Shown: positions 51,911 through 60,443 of the stretch, in pieces
Layout of the letters: the number at the start of each line of letters is the position of its first letter
Position numbering within the stretch: position 1 is the first letter of the stretch
Origin: an uncultured Porphyromonadaceae bacterium
Lineage (GTDB): Bacteria > Bacteroidota > Bacteroidia > Bacteroidales > Muribaculaceae
DNA: 64,000 nucleotides
Reading direction: 5' to 3'
NCBI GenBank assembly: GCA_946187345.1
Contig: CAMHQD010000005.1
Coordinates: 20,893-84,892, forward strand
Program-made: the position numbers and the translations under genes
Notes under the pieces: generated by a model
What the model saw: only the letters and a program-made list of their open reading frames with translations
Databases searched by the model: none
Told to the model about the DNA's origin: nothing

Positions 51911-54471
51911 ACTATTGTCGTTTTAACATTTTCTCACTGCGTTCGACCTTGATTGTGTTTCTCATGGTTATAGCGGTGATGAGAGCATCGGCGATAGATA
52001 TTACCGGCTTTGTGCGTGACTCAGTCAGTCGCGAGCCGGTATCCTTTGCCACAGTTTCGGTCATGGGCTCCACTATTGGCGTCGTTGCCGGCGAGACGGG
52101 CGGATTCCACATTGCCGCGCCCGCGGCGGTGGCTGTGCTGAGAATCACTGCTGTCGGCTATGAACCGCGCGTAATGTCGGTGGATAATTCTCGCTCGGTA
52201 CTTGTGGTGGATTTGGCGCCTGCAGCCAATGCTTTGGGTGAAGTGGTTGTAACTCGTGGCAAGGAGAAGTACAGCAAGAAAAACAATCCGGCTGTAGAAC
52301 TCGCACGCCGTTTGATTGAGCATAAGCACGATAATGACCCGCGCCGCGTGAGACCGCAGACGTCTTGGACTGCCTTTGAGCAGTTGGTGTTTGGTTTGAA
52401 CGAGGTGGGCGATGATGCTGCCACACGCGCGATGATGAAGAGATTTGATTTTCTAAAGGATTACGCCCTTGTCTCGCAGGTTACCGGCAAGCAGATACTC
52501 CCCATTGTTGCTAAAGAGCAATTTTCCACTCATTATTGGCGGCGCTCCCCGGCTGCTCATCGCCAGGTGGTTCATGCCTCGCAAAGTGAGGGACTTGACG
52601 ACTCTTTTGATGCCGCAAGCATGAAACGATTTATGGATGACTTGCTGCGTGAAGTGGATATCACAGACGGTAACGATGTGACAATTCTTACCAACCGCTT
52701 CGTCAGTCCTCTATCGTCAATCGCAATCAGTTTCTATAAGTTTTATCTCAACGACACCATTGAGGTGGACGGCGAGCGTTGTGTGGATTTGAGTTTTATT
52801 CCGTTCAATACGGAGTCTTTCGGGTTTGTGGGACATATCTATGTCTCTGTGGCCGATACCACGAGTCTTTTCATAAAGCGTGTGAGCATGGGTGTTCCTC
52901 GTAGGATTAATCTCAACTATGTGGAGCGAGTGAGTATGGAACAAACTTACCGTCGTGCTGCCGATGGCTGTCGCGAACCGTTGAGTGATGTCCTTGAGGC
53001 TGAGTTCCGTGTTATTCCCGGCACTCCCGGGTTGTTTGCGCGACGGATTACTACATATGGCGCAGTGCCTCCACCCGTTTTTGATGTATCCGGCTCCCCA
53101 TATAATTTGCCTGACGAGGTGACAGTTGAGGCCCAAGCGACCAAGCAGAGTGAGGCCTATTGGCAGAGGGTGAGACCGGAAGGACATAATGACTTGCAGA
53201 CTGGAGTGAAAGCGATGGTTGAAAAGTTACGTTCACGCAAGTTTTTCTATTGGGCCGAGCGTGTTGTCGTCGCTTTGGCGCAGGGCTATGTGGGCACTGC
53301 TCGCAAGAATAGCAAGGTGGATATCGGACCGTTGAACACTATGATAAGTGGTAACTCGCTCGAGGGGTTCAGACTGCGTGCCGGTGTGGTGACTAACGCA
53401 AATTTGAGCAAACATTGGTTCTTGCGTGGATATGTGGCATATGGCTTTCGCGACAAAAAGTGGAAATATATGGCTCAGGCAGAATACTCGTTCACACCCA
53501 AAGAACGCTACGAGACCGAATTCCCAATCCACTCATTGCGTCTGCGTCATAGTTACGACGTCGAGCGCCATGGCCAGCGCTACCTCAACACTAATGCAGA
53601 CAACGTGTTTCTCGCGCTGAAGCGCAGTGGCGACAATCGCATCGCTTATTTGCGCCACACATCGCTTGAGTATCGTCACGAAAACAACCACCATTTTTCC
53701 GTGGCACTCACTCTTGAGCATAGCCGTCATGAACATTCCGTGCAGGTTCCATACGTGACCGGAGATGGTACCGTTGTGCCATATTATGACCAGACGGGTG
53801 CGCGCTTGACGCTACGTTGGGCGCCCGGTGAGAAGTTCTTCCAGATGCGTACCCGTCGCGTACCCATCAACCTTGATGCTCCGATATTTTCGATTACCCA
53901 CGTCTATATGCCGGGCAATATGTTTGGCAATCGCCGTGAGGTTCATGCCACCGAGTTAGGAGCCGAAAAGCGGTTCTGGCTATCGGCATTCGGCTATATT
54001 GATGCTATAGCGCGTGCCGGACAAGTGTGGAGTCGTGTGGAGTATCCTAACTTGATGATGCCGGCCGCAAACATGTCTTATACAATACAGCCTGAAACGT
54101 TTGCCTTAATGGAGCCGATGGAGTTTATCGCCGATCGTTATGTGAGCCTTGATGTCACTTATTGGCTCAACGGGTGGCTCTTGAACCGCGTGCCACTACT
54201 CAAGAAACTCAAGTTGCGCGAGGTGGTTAGCGCGAGAATGTGGTGGGGGAGTCTGTCGTCGAAAAATGATCCTCGGCTCAACGCGGATTTGTTGCAGTTA
54301 CCGGAGGGAATTATCGGTGCGCATGGCGGCAAACCATATGCTGAGATGAGCGTTGGCCTTGACAATATCCTCACTGTGTTGCGTGTTGATTACGTGTGGC
54401 GCCTGACGTATCGCGATGTGCCAGGTACGTCGCGTCGCGGCGTGCGTATCGCCCTCCACTTCACGTTCTGA
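51907..54471 (+). CDS. DUF5686-family outer-membrane protein with carboxypeptidase-like plug domain
   Basis: An 854-residue protein with a signal peptide (about 1-30), then a CarboxypepD_reg-like beta domain (ITGFVRDSVSREPVSFATV to VVDLAPAANALGEVVV, about 32-115), and a long region rich in alternating beta strands that should form an outer-membrane barrel (the last residues, RRGVRIALHFTF, end in phenylalanine as expected for BAM substrates). DUF5686 proteins are restricted to Bacteroidota and their function is unknown. No TonB box is evident, so it is not a typical SusC. Encoded with the preceding lipoprotein. Confidence 0.85.
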   Translation: MNYCRFNIFSLRSTLIVFLMVIAVMRASAIDITGFVRDSVSREPVSFATVSVMGSTIGVVAGETGGFHIAAPAAVAVLRITAVGYEPRVMSVDNSRSVLVVDLAPAANALGEVVVTRGKEKYSKKNNPAVELARRLIEHKHDNDPRRVRPQTSWTAFEQLVFGLNEVGDDAATRAMMKRFDFLKDYALVSQVTGKQILPIVAKEQFSTHYWRRSPAAHRQVVHASQSEGLDDSFDAASMKRFMDDLLREVDITDGNDVTILTNRFVSPLSSIAISFYKFYLNDTIEVDGERCVDLSFIPFNTESFGFVGHIYVSVADTTSLFIKRVSMGVPRRINLNYVERVSMEQTYRRAADGCREPLSDVLEAEFRVIPGTPGLFARRITTYGAVPPPVFDVSGSPYNLPDEVTVEAQATKQSEAYWQRVRPEGHNDLQTGVKAMVEKLRSRKFFYWAERVVVALAQGYVGTARKNSKVDIGPLNTMISGNSLEGFRLRAGVVTNANLSKHWFLRGYVAYGFRDKKWKYMAQAEYSFTPKERYETEFPIHSLRLRHSYDVERHGQRYLNTNADNVFLALKRSGDNRIAYLRHTSLEYRHENNHHFSVALTLEHSRHEHSVQVPYVTGDGTVVPYYDQTGARLTLRWAPGEKFFQMRTRRVPINLDAPIFSITHVYMPGNMFGNRREVHATELGAEKRFWLSAFGYIDAIARAGQVWSRVEYPNLMMPAANMSYTIQPETFALMEPMEFIADRYVSLDVTYWLNGWLLNRVPLLKKLKLREVVSARMWWGSLSSKNDPRLNADLLQLPEGIIGAHGGKPYAEMSVGLDNILTVLRVDYVWRLTYRDVPGTSRRGVRIALHFTF

Positions 54472-54566
54472 ATATTATATTGTGGCACAACTTGTTGTAT
54501 TGTGTATTGTCTTTATGAAATTTGCTTCGTCAATTTACGTAAATACAAAAATTTGTAATTATCTAA

Positions 54567-55409
54567 ATGTTTTGCATACCGATGGTAAGGAAACAATTAT
54601 TAGGTGGAGCCATGTTGCTTATCTGGGCATTGGTTTCTTCAGGCCAATCAATCCCTATTGCTGGTGATTCTGTACAAACGAAGAAATCAGAGTTGTTTTA
54701 CTCTCGTCACCAGTCAGTCCCGATAATCCGTGATGTTGCTCATCCGATGTATTTTGATGAGTGTGACACGCTGTGCTGCATAGGCGAACATCCAGGATGG
54801 CTTGTTGGAACATATCGGCTAACTCAAGACAAATCGACATTATTTGGGGATCTTAAATTATGCGATAACGGACATTTCTTCTTAAACAATCCTTTTATTC
54901 CGTCCGCTTCTACAACCGGACATTGGGATTTCACAGATGATGGTTTCTTGGTAATAAACTCAGGCAAGAAAATGCTGCAAGTTGAAGAGTCTTATGACAG
55001 TTCTCGTTCTGAACAGTATTACACCTTGTGCGTAAAAAGAGTTATATCATCAAAAAATGAGATATACAAGGATGAGCCCAATTGTATAATTTATTCCATA
55101 ACAGAACTTGGTGACACTATTGAAAGTATTCCAGATACTCATGGGTTAGTGCACATTCCTAAATCAGTAAGGCTATTAGAAATATTTCTGATGGCTGGAG
55201 AATTTATGTCCAAAGACAATTACATGATTGAAACCAATCATTACAAAGTGGAAGATCCTGAACGTTCTAACTATATCGTGCTAAATTGTGCCGTGCGCCG
55301 ACATTTTGACAGAGAGAGATGGATTGTTGACGAAAACCACGGTATCCATGCCCTTAAATCTAATGGCAGATATTACAATGATTATCCTCTGCAACGCAAA
55401 GACAATTAG
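54567..55409 (+). CDS. Exported protein of unknown function, AT-rich orphan
   Basis: A 280-residue protein beginning with a hydrophobic signal-like segment (QLLGGAMLLIWALVSSGQS); start ATG 54567 or 54582. The mature part is polar with beta-type alternation (GTYRLTQDKSTLFGDLKLCDNGHFFLNN, HWDFTDDGFLVINSG). I do not recognise a domain. Codon use and base composition are clearly more AT-rich than both neighbours, and a repeat island follows directly (55448-55560), so recent acquisition is likely. Confidence 0.7.
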   Translation: MFCIPMVRKQLLGGAMLLIWALVSSGQSIPIAGDSVQTKKSELFYSRHQSVPIIRDVAHPMYFDECDTLCCIGEHPGWLVGTYRLTQDKSTLFGDLKLCDNGHFFLNNPFIPSASTTGHWDFTDDGFLVINSGKKMLQVEESYDSSRSEQYYTLCVKRVISSKNEIYKDEPNCIIYSITELGDTIESIPDTHGLVHIPKSVRLLEIFLMAGEFMSKDNYMIETNHYKVEDPERSNYIVLNCAVRRHFDRERWIVDENHGIHALKSNGRYYNDYPLQRKDN

Positions 55410-55447
55410 TCAACCAATAAAACAAACTGGTTTTTTTAGAAAGATTA

Positions 55448-55560
55448 TCCCGCCTTTAGGCGTCTCCTCTTTGAATGGGCGGGTGTAGGGCCTGGCCGCT
55501 CCCGCCTATGGCCTGTCGCCCCTAACGTGGCTCACGTTAGTCACTGCCTGCGGCCTTGCC
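55448..55560. repeat. Island of strung GC hairpins (CCGCCTATGG type), copy B
   Basis: No gene. It contains CCCGCCTTTAGGCG, CCCGCCTATGGCCTGTCGCC (55501-55520), and CTAACGT/ACGTTAG hairpin (55522-55540). The CCGCCTATGG-CTGTCGCCCCTAACG block also occurs at 30574-30601. Confidence 0.65.
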
Positions 55561-55618
55561 AAGGCGAGGTTCTATATGCTTTGTCAATCCTGACGGATTT
55601 TTATAGGACACAATTAGT

Positions 55619-56533
55619 TTAGAAGATTGATTGGGCGGTGAGTGTGGTGAGGAGTTCAAGAGACTTCATGCCTATGACGCTGTTGCCCTTGGTGTTGAGG
55701 CGTGGGCTCCAGACGGCGACGGCATACTGGCCGGGGTAGATGGCGGCGATGCCTCCGCCCACGCCGCTCTTGCCCGGCAGCCCCACAAGGAACGAGAATT
55801 CGCCGGCTTCGTCGTAGAAGCCGCAAGTCTGCATGATGGCGTTCATTCGCTTCACTTGAGAGGATGTGAGCCTCACACCGTTGTAGTCAAAGGGTCGGGT
55901 GTGGTCGGCAAAAGGCAGAAAGGCCTGTGATAGTTCCTCGCAACTCATCTCCACGCTGCACATGAGGAAGTAGAATTGCAATACTCGCTCGATGTCTCCA
56001 TCGATATTGCCATGATACTTGAGTAAATTTGCGATTGCGGTGTTGAGGTATGCCTGGGAGCGTTCAGAGAGGGCAACGCCGTAGTTGAAGTTGACTGTGG
56101 GGCAGTGGCTGACGCTGCGCACGAAGTCGAGAAATTGGTTCTCGGGTTGCGGCAGGCGCTTGATGAGGATGTCTGCCATGACAAGCGCGCCGGCATTGAT
56201 GAACGGGTTGCGTGGAATGCCGTTCTCGAGTTCAAGTTGGATGAGCGAGTTGAAAGCGGCTCCGCTGGGCTCTTTGCCCATGCGTGTCCACAGGCTGTCG
56301 CCCTCCATCGAGAATGACATAGCCAGGGCGAACACCTTGCTGATGCTTTGCAACGAGAACCGCACTTGAGCGTCGCCGGCTTGATAGACTTGGCCGTCCA
56401 GAGTGCGCAGGCAAAGACCGATATGCTCCGGGTTTACCGCCGCAAGAGCGGGGATGTAGGTTGCCTGCGTGCCTTTGCCGCGCAGGTCTTGCACTTGGGC
56501 GAAAATGCTGTTTATAATAGATTGATAATCCAT
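55619..56533 (-). CDS. glsA: Glutaminase (class A, beta-lactamase fold)
   Basis: Hydrolyses glutamine to glutamate and ammonia in the cytosol. The 304-residue enzyme has the catalytic S-x-x-K (QSISKVFALA, about residues 64-73), NPFINAGALVMAD and the C-terminal VGLPGKSGVGGGIAA. Length is typical of the short bacterial GlsA. The ammonia could support acid resistance, an idea consistent with, but not shown by, the decarboxylase at 8585. Confidence 0.95.
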   Translation of the reverse strand: MDYQSIINSIFAQVQDLRGKGTQATYIPALAAVNPEHIGLCLRTLDGQVYQAGDAQVRFSLQSISKVFALAMSFSMEGDSLWTRMGKEPSGAAFNSLIQLELENGIPRNPFINAGALVMADILIKRLPQPENQFLDFVRSVSHCPTVNFNYGVALSERSQAYLNTAIANLLKYHGNIDGDIERVLQFYFLMCSVEMSCEELSQAFLPFADHTRPFDYNGVRLTSSQVKRMNAIMQTCGFYDEAGEFSFLVGLPGKSGVGGGIAAIYPGQYAVAVWSPRLNTKGNSVIGMKSLELLTTLTAQSIF

Positions 56534-56547
56534 CTGTCAAACAAATG

Positions 56548-57669
56548 CTACTCAAAGGCTTGGGCCACCAGTTGCAGGGAGTCGATGATGGGCAGATGTT
56601 GTGGACATTGTGACTCGCATTGGCCGCATTGGACGCACTGCGAGGCGGCGCCATGACCGGCTTCCAGGAGGGCCTTGTAGGCTTTCTCGTTGAGCCAATG
56701 GCTGTGCTGCTCATAGCGTTTGTCGGTGTTATATAGCGCGAAGAAATCGGGGATGGCGATTTCCATCGGGCAGCCTGCGGTGCAATATCGGCAAGCGGTA
56801 CACTGGATGGCAGTGTTGTCATTGTAAATGTCGGCCACGCGGCAGATGATGTCGCGCTCGGCATCGTCGAGCGGCTTGAACTCTTGCATATAGGAAGTGT
56901 TGTCCATGAGTTGCTCCATGTCGCTCATGCCGCTGAGCACCATCATCACATTGGGCAGCGAGGCGGCGTATCTGACGGCCCAAGATGCCGGAGATGCTTG
57001 CGGCGAGTGGCCTCGCATCAACTCGAGCGCGCGTTCGGGCACTTTGGCCAGCGTACCGCCCTTGACGGGTTCCATAACAACGACAGGACGGCCGTGGGCA
57101 GTGGCAGCCTCGTAGCAGAGGCGCGACTGTACGCTCGGGCTATCCCAATCGGCATAGTTGATTTGCAGTTGAACAATCTCCATCTCGGGGTGCGCCGCCA
57201 GGGCACGCTTGAGAGTCTCGGCGTCGTCGTGGTAGGAGAAACCGATGTGGCGGGCTCGCCCGCTGTCACGCAGTTTTACCATAAAGTCCCAGGCGCCGAT
57301 GCGATCCATCTTCTCGATGCGTCCACGGTCAAGGGCGTGGAGCCAATAGTAGTCGACGTAGTCGGTTCCGAGACGTTCGAGTTGAGCGTTGAAGATACGC
57401 TCCATGTCATCGGTCGTTTCTGTTTCCCAGACGGGACACTTGGTCGTGATGGTGAAGCGGTCGCGGTCGTAACGTTCCACGACAGCCTGTCGCAGAATGT
57501 TCTCGCTCTGTCCATCGTGATATGGCCACGCTGTGTCGAAGTAGGTGAAGCCGCGTTGCATGAACACGTCCACCATTTGCTTGACGGCCTCAAGGTTAAC
57601 GGTCTTGCCGTCGCCCAGTAGGGGCATGCGCATTAAGCCGAAGCCCAGTTTCTTTGTCGGGTTGCCCAT
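56548..57669 (-). CDS. Aldo/keto reductase with C-terminal 4Fe-4S ferredoxin domain
   Basis: A 373-residue oxidoreductase. The N-terminal aldo/keto reductase barrel starts KKLGFGLMRMPLL and has FDTAWPYHDGQSE, DYYWLHAL and HIGFSYHDDAE. From about 290 a ferredoxin-like domain carries two Cys sets, CTACRYCTAGCP and CVQCGQCESQCP. This fusion is common in anaerobes and the substrate is unknown. ATG 57669 is chosen since homology begins there; the frame extends to 58002 but overlaps the next gene. It abuts the ECF-type gene by 2 bp. Confidence 0.92.
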   Translation of the reverse strand: MGNPTKKLGFGLMRMPLLGDGKTVNLEAVKQMVDVFMQRGFTYFDTAWPYHDGQSENILRQAVVERYDRDRFTITTKCPVWETETTDDMERIFNAQLERLGTDYVDYYWLHALDRGRIEKMDRIGAWDFMVKLRDSGRARHIGFSYHDDAETLKRALAAHPEMEIVQLQINYADWDSPSVQSRLCYEAATAHGRPVVVMEPVKGGTLAKVPERALELMRGHSPQASPASWAVRYAASLPNVMMVLSGMSDMEQLMDNTSYMQEFKPLDDAERDIICRVADIYNDNTAIQCTACRYCTAGCPMEIAIPDFFALYNTDKRYEQHSHWLNEKAYKALLEAGHGAASQCVQCGQCESQCPQHLPIIDSLQLVAQAFE

Positions 57670-57671
57670 AG

Positions 57672-58172
57672 TTACTTGTTGAGCAAATACTTGATGAATA
57701 GATAACCTCCCACCACCTGCAACGCCATGCCAGGCAGACCAATGGTGAAGTCTTGGAAGCCGATGGCAAGCGAGCCGGTAATCACGCTCTCGATGAGCGA
57801 GCCCACGACTTGATAGGCGAGCACGACGAGGGCCATCAACGACAGGGTGATGTCGCCGAAGCGGTGAGCCACCAGCGAGGCCGCGGCAACCAACAGCACA
57901 CTCTTGGTCATGATTGCCGGCAACATCGCAACGACAGGCATACCGAAGAGGATACTGTTGATGACGGGTGACAGCAGGGCCGTGAGCAGGCCGACGCGCC
58001 ATCCATACTTATAGGCTCCGATGAGTGTGAAAAAGTAGATTGGCAGCCATGTCAAGCCTCCGCCCGGCACGAGGTGACAAAGTTGAGGCAGTGCGATGTT
58101 GCCGATGATAAACAAAGCGGCCGCTGTCCAGGCCGATAATTGTCTGTAGGAAAGATTGTAAAGAGTAACCAT
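57672..58172 (-). CDS. ECF-transporter S-component-like membrane protein
   Basis: A 166-residue protein with about five to six TM segments and little else, the size and pattern of the substrate-binding S component of ECF vitamin transporters (LPIYFFTLIGAYKYGWRVGLLTALLSPVINS resembles the conserved glycine-rich region). The ligand is unknown; no energising A or T components are nearby. It would need a shared ECF module elsewhere in the genome. Confidence 0.72.
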   Translation of the reverse strand: MVTLYNLSYRQLSAWTAAALFIIGNIALPQLCHLVPGGGLTWLPIYFFTLIGAYKYGWRVGLLTALLSPVINSILFGMPVVAMLPAIMTKSVLLVAAASLVAHRFGDITLSLMALVVLAYQVVGSLIESVITGSLAIGFQDFTIGLPGMALQVVGGYLFIKYLLNK

Positions 58173-58173
58173 T

Positions 58174-58201
58174 GTTTAGTTTTTAGTTTATAGTCGTTAG
58201 T
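58174..58201 (-). repeat. Heptanucleotide array (minus strand ACTAACG/ACTATAA type)
   Basis: Four 7-nt units between two minus-strand genes; it encodes the last residues (LTTIN) and stop of the upstream gene and precedes the ATG of the next by 2 bp. The ACTAACG unit is the same as in 4207-4248. Confidence 0.8.
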
Positions 58202-58662
58202 TTTGTGGGGCCGGCGCGATGGCGCGCTATGGCCAACTGTTGCCAATGGTGGCGCAGGGCTGCGACGATTTCGGCAGGGGAGTGCTCGTTTGCAGTGATT
58301 TGCTCGAGTGGGCAGCGATTGTCGCCCTTAGGGATTACTATTGCCTTGACGCGTCGTCCCCAAACGTAATCGATGCCGGCCTCTTCAAGCACTGGAATGG
58401 CCTTGTCGCTAAGTACAGCGGCATAGATGCGTCTGACACCGGCCATGGCGACAATGCCCGCGGCGGCACGTCCAATCACTTTGTCGGCTATGGTGGCTCC
58501 TCGCAGGAGTGCGGGCTCATTTTCCAATAGATACATCAGGTCACGCACTCCCTGGCGGTAATAAGTTGCCAAGGCGCCATCGGTGGAAGCAACTACAAGC
58601 GAACAACTATTGCCGTAGAGGGCGTTGATGACGCGAGCCATTGTTTTATTGGAGAGTGTCAT
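58183..58662 (-). CDS. DUF1893-family protein
   Basis: A 159-residue cytosolic protein. LYGNSCSLVVASTDGALATYYRQGVRDLMYLL and the following IADKVIGRAAAGIVAMAGVRRIYAAVLSD match the DUF1893 family, distantly related to cytidine-deaminase-like folds; the cysteine in VKAIVIPKGDNRCPLE is kept. Function unknown. The start is ATG 58662 (17-bp overlap with the previous gene) or ATG 58641. Its C terminus is repeat-encoded. Confidence 0.8.
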   Translation of the reverse strand: MTLSNKTMARVINALYGNSCSLVVASTDGALATYYRQGVRDLMYLLENEPALLRGATIADKVIGRAAAGIVAMAGVRRIYAAVLSDKAIPVLEEAGIDYVWGRRVKAIVIPKGDNRCPLEQITANEHSPAEIVAALRHHWQQLAIARHRAGPTKLTTIN

Positions 58663-59098
58663 TCGCTATGAAGTATTCAATCGAGTCATCAACGCTCGCG
58701 GGAACCACTTCAGTGGAATCAGGCGCCTCTTCCATTTGGCGAGGCGGATGATGTTGCCCCAAAGCGATGCCTATAACCAAGAAGATGAAAATTGCGGCGA
58801 GCCCCGGCAGACATCCGATGGCGGCTTGCCATCGAGGTTTGAATGCCAATGCCACAAAAGACCCACTGATTCCTAACCCAATTAGCGACATACCGATGTA
58901 AGCGAAGAATTGCGAATCATCAAACGGGTCAAAAATAATCGTTGCCATTCCAATAAATGGCAATAAAAAACTGATAATGGCCACCCAATTGACACGACTC
59001 TCGCGCCGCTCGTCTGGCCATTGCTGAGTACCGTACTGTGGCGGAGGCGGTGGTTGCTGCCGCCCGCCATAATACTGCGGTTGGTTATTATCGTCCAT
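58646..59098 (-). CDS. Small membrane protein with proline-rich N terminus
   Basis: A 150-residue protein: a Gln/Pro/Tyr-rich N-terminal 28 residues (PQYYGGRQQPPPPPQYGTQQ), then three hydrophobic segments (about 38-55, 65-85, 94-110), and an acidic C-terminal tail (EEAPDSTEVVPASVDDS). This resembles DUF4190/DUF308-like small membrane proteins. Function unknown. ATG 59098 follows a good minus-strand promoter at 59139-59170. Confidence 0.75.
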   Translation of the reverse strand: MDDNNQPQYYGGRQQPPPPPQYGTQQWPDERRESRVNWVAIISFLLPFIGMATIIFDPFDDSQFFAYIGMSLIGLGISGSFVALAFKPRWQAAIGCLPGLAAIFIFLVIGIALGQHHPPRQMEEAPDSTEVVPASVDDSIEYFIANDTLQ

Positions 59099-59138
59099 AA
59101 TTATTAATTCAAGTAGTACAATCGATTTATAAATGTGC

Positions 59139-59170
59139 AAATTTAGCAATTATTTTGTGTAAACAGCCAA
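59139..59170 (-). promoter_or_regulatory. Promoter of the 59098-55619 minus-strand group
   Basis: On the minus strand, TTG (59168-59170), 21 bp spacer, TAAATTTG (59139-59146). Confidence 0.6.
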
Positions 59171-59217
59171 AGTGTTATCAAAAAAAAAGTTAATATCAAA
59201 AAATGCCTCTACGTTTA

Positions 59218-59247
59218 TTGTTGTGTGGATTTTTTTTAGTAAATTTG
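59218..59247 (+). promoter_or_regulatory. Promoter of fructose-bisphosphate aldolase
   Basis: TTG 59218-59220, 19 bp spacer, TAAATTTG 59240-59247; a leader of about 45 nt follows. Confidence 0.65.
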
Positions 59248-59298
59248 CGGTTGCTAAATGCTAAACAAAATTTCAACTTAAAATAACTAATTAACAAC

Positions 59299-60300
59299 AT
59301 GGTAAGTTACAAAGAGTTAGGTCTTGTCAACACCCGTGAGATGTTTGCCAAGGCAGTCAAGGGCGGCTATGCCATCCCCGCGTTTAACTTCAACAACATG
59401 GAGCAGCTGCAGGCCATCATCAAGGCCGCTGCCGAGACCCACAGTCCTGTGATTCTTCAAGTGTCGAGCGGCGCGCGCAAGTACGCAAACCAGACTTTGC
59501 TGCGCTACATGGCACAGGGTGCCGTCGAGTATGCCAAGGAACTTGGTTGGGAGCATCCGCAGATTGCGTTGCACCTTGATCACGGCAACAGTTTCGAGTT
59601 GTGCAAGAGTTGCGTTGACTTCGGTTTCTCGAGCGTGATGATTGACGCGAGTTCGCTGCCCTATGAGGAGAACATCGCCTTGACCCGCAAAGTGGTGGAG
59701 TATGCCCATCAGTTCGATGTGACTGTCGAGGCCGAACTTGGTGTGCTCGCCGGCGTTGAGGATGAGGTTGCCGCCGAGGAGAGCCACTACACCAAGCCCG
59801 AGGAGGTGATTGACTTCGCTACCCGCACCGGTTGCGACTCGCTGGCTATCTCGATCGGTACCAGCCATGGTGCCTACAAGTTCACTCCGGAGCAGTGCAC
59901 CCGTGACCCGAAGACCGGTCGTTTGGTGCCGCCGCCCCTGGCCTTTGACGTGCTTGACGAGATTATGAAGAAACTGCCAGGCTTCCCCATCGTCCTCCAC
60001 GGCTCGAGTAGCGTGCCTCAAGAGTACGTCGACATCATCAACGCCAACGGTGGCAAGTTGCCCGACGCTGTGGGTATCCCCGAGGAGCAGTTGCGCAAGG
60101 CCGCCAAGAGTGCCGTTTGCAAGATCAACATCGACAGCGATAGCCGTCTGGCCTTCACCGCCGCCGTGCGCAAGGTGTTTGCCGAGAAGCCGGGTGAGTT
60201 TGACCCGCGTAAGTACTGCGGTCCGGCTCGCGACGAGATGGAGCGTCTCTACGTCCACAAGATCAAGGAGGTGCTCGGTAGCGATGGCAAGGCCGACTGA
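59299..60300 (+). CDS. fba: Class II fructose-bisphosphate aldolase
   Basis: Splits fructose 1,6-bisphosphate in glycolysis with a zinc ion. The 333-residue enzyme has AIPAFNFNNMEQLQAI, the zinc-ligand stretch IALHLDHGNSFELC, the glutamate ligand in VEAELGVLAG, and VLHGSSSVP then KINIDSDSRLAF for phosphate binding. It belongs to the shorter class IIB-like group. Followed by a large inverted repeat and galE. Confidence 0.95.
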   Translation: MVSYKELGLVNTREMFAKAVKGGYAIPAFNFNNMEQLQAIIKAAAETHSPVILQVSSGARKYANQTLLRYMAQGAVEYAKELGWEHPQIALHLDHGNSFELCKSCVDFGFSSVMIDASSLPYEENIALTRKVVEYAHQFDVTVEAELGVLAGVEDEVAAEESHYTKPEEVIDFATRTGCDSLAISIGTSHGAYKFTPEQCTRDPKTGRLVPPPLAFDVLDEIMKKLPGFPIVLHGSSSVPQEYVDIINANGGKLPDAVGIPEEQLRKAAKSAVCKINIDSDSRLAFTAAVRKVFAEKPGEFDPRKYCGPARDEMERLYVHKIKEVLGSDGKAD

Positions 60301-60331
60301 TAGCCAGTGATATTTACTTTTTTCAATAACT

Positions 60332-60401
60332 ATCTCTCGTGAATTTTCGTGAATTACCGTAAATCATTTATTTACGTGGGTTCGCGAAAATTCACGAGAG
60401 A
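60332..60401. repeat. CGTGAATTTT inverted repeat, copy 3 (33-nt arms)
   Basis: Arms 60332-60364 and 60369-60401 pair with about five mismatches; the outer 18 nt (ATCTCTCGTGAATTTTCG) are exact. It lies between fba and galE, may act as a terminator, and uses the same words as 31460-31540 and 34293-34440. Confidence 0.8.
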
Positions 60402-60443
60402 TGTTTCAATACATGACATAAACCTAAAACGATAATAAACAAC

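Noticed and set aside
59317..60258. 313-codon minus-strand frame opposite the aldolase
   Set aside because: Antisense to a conserved glycolytic gene; no promoter or homology.
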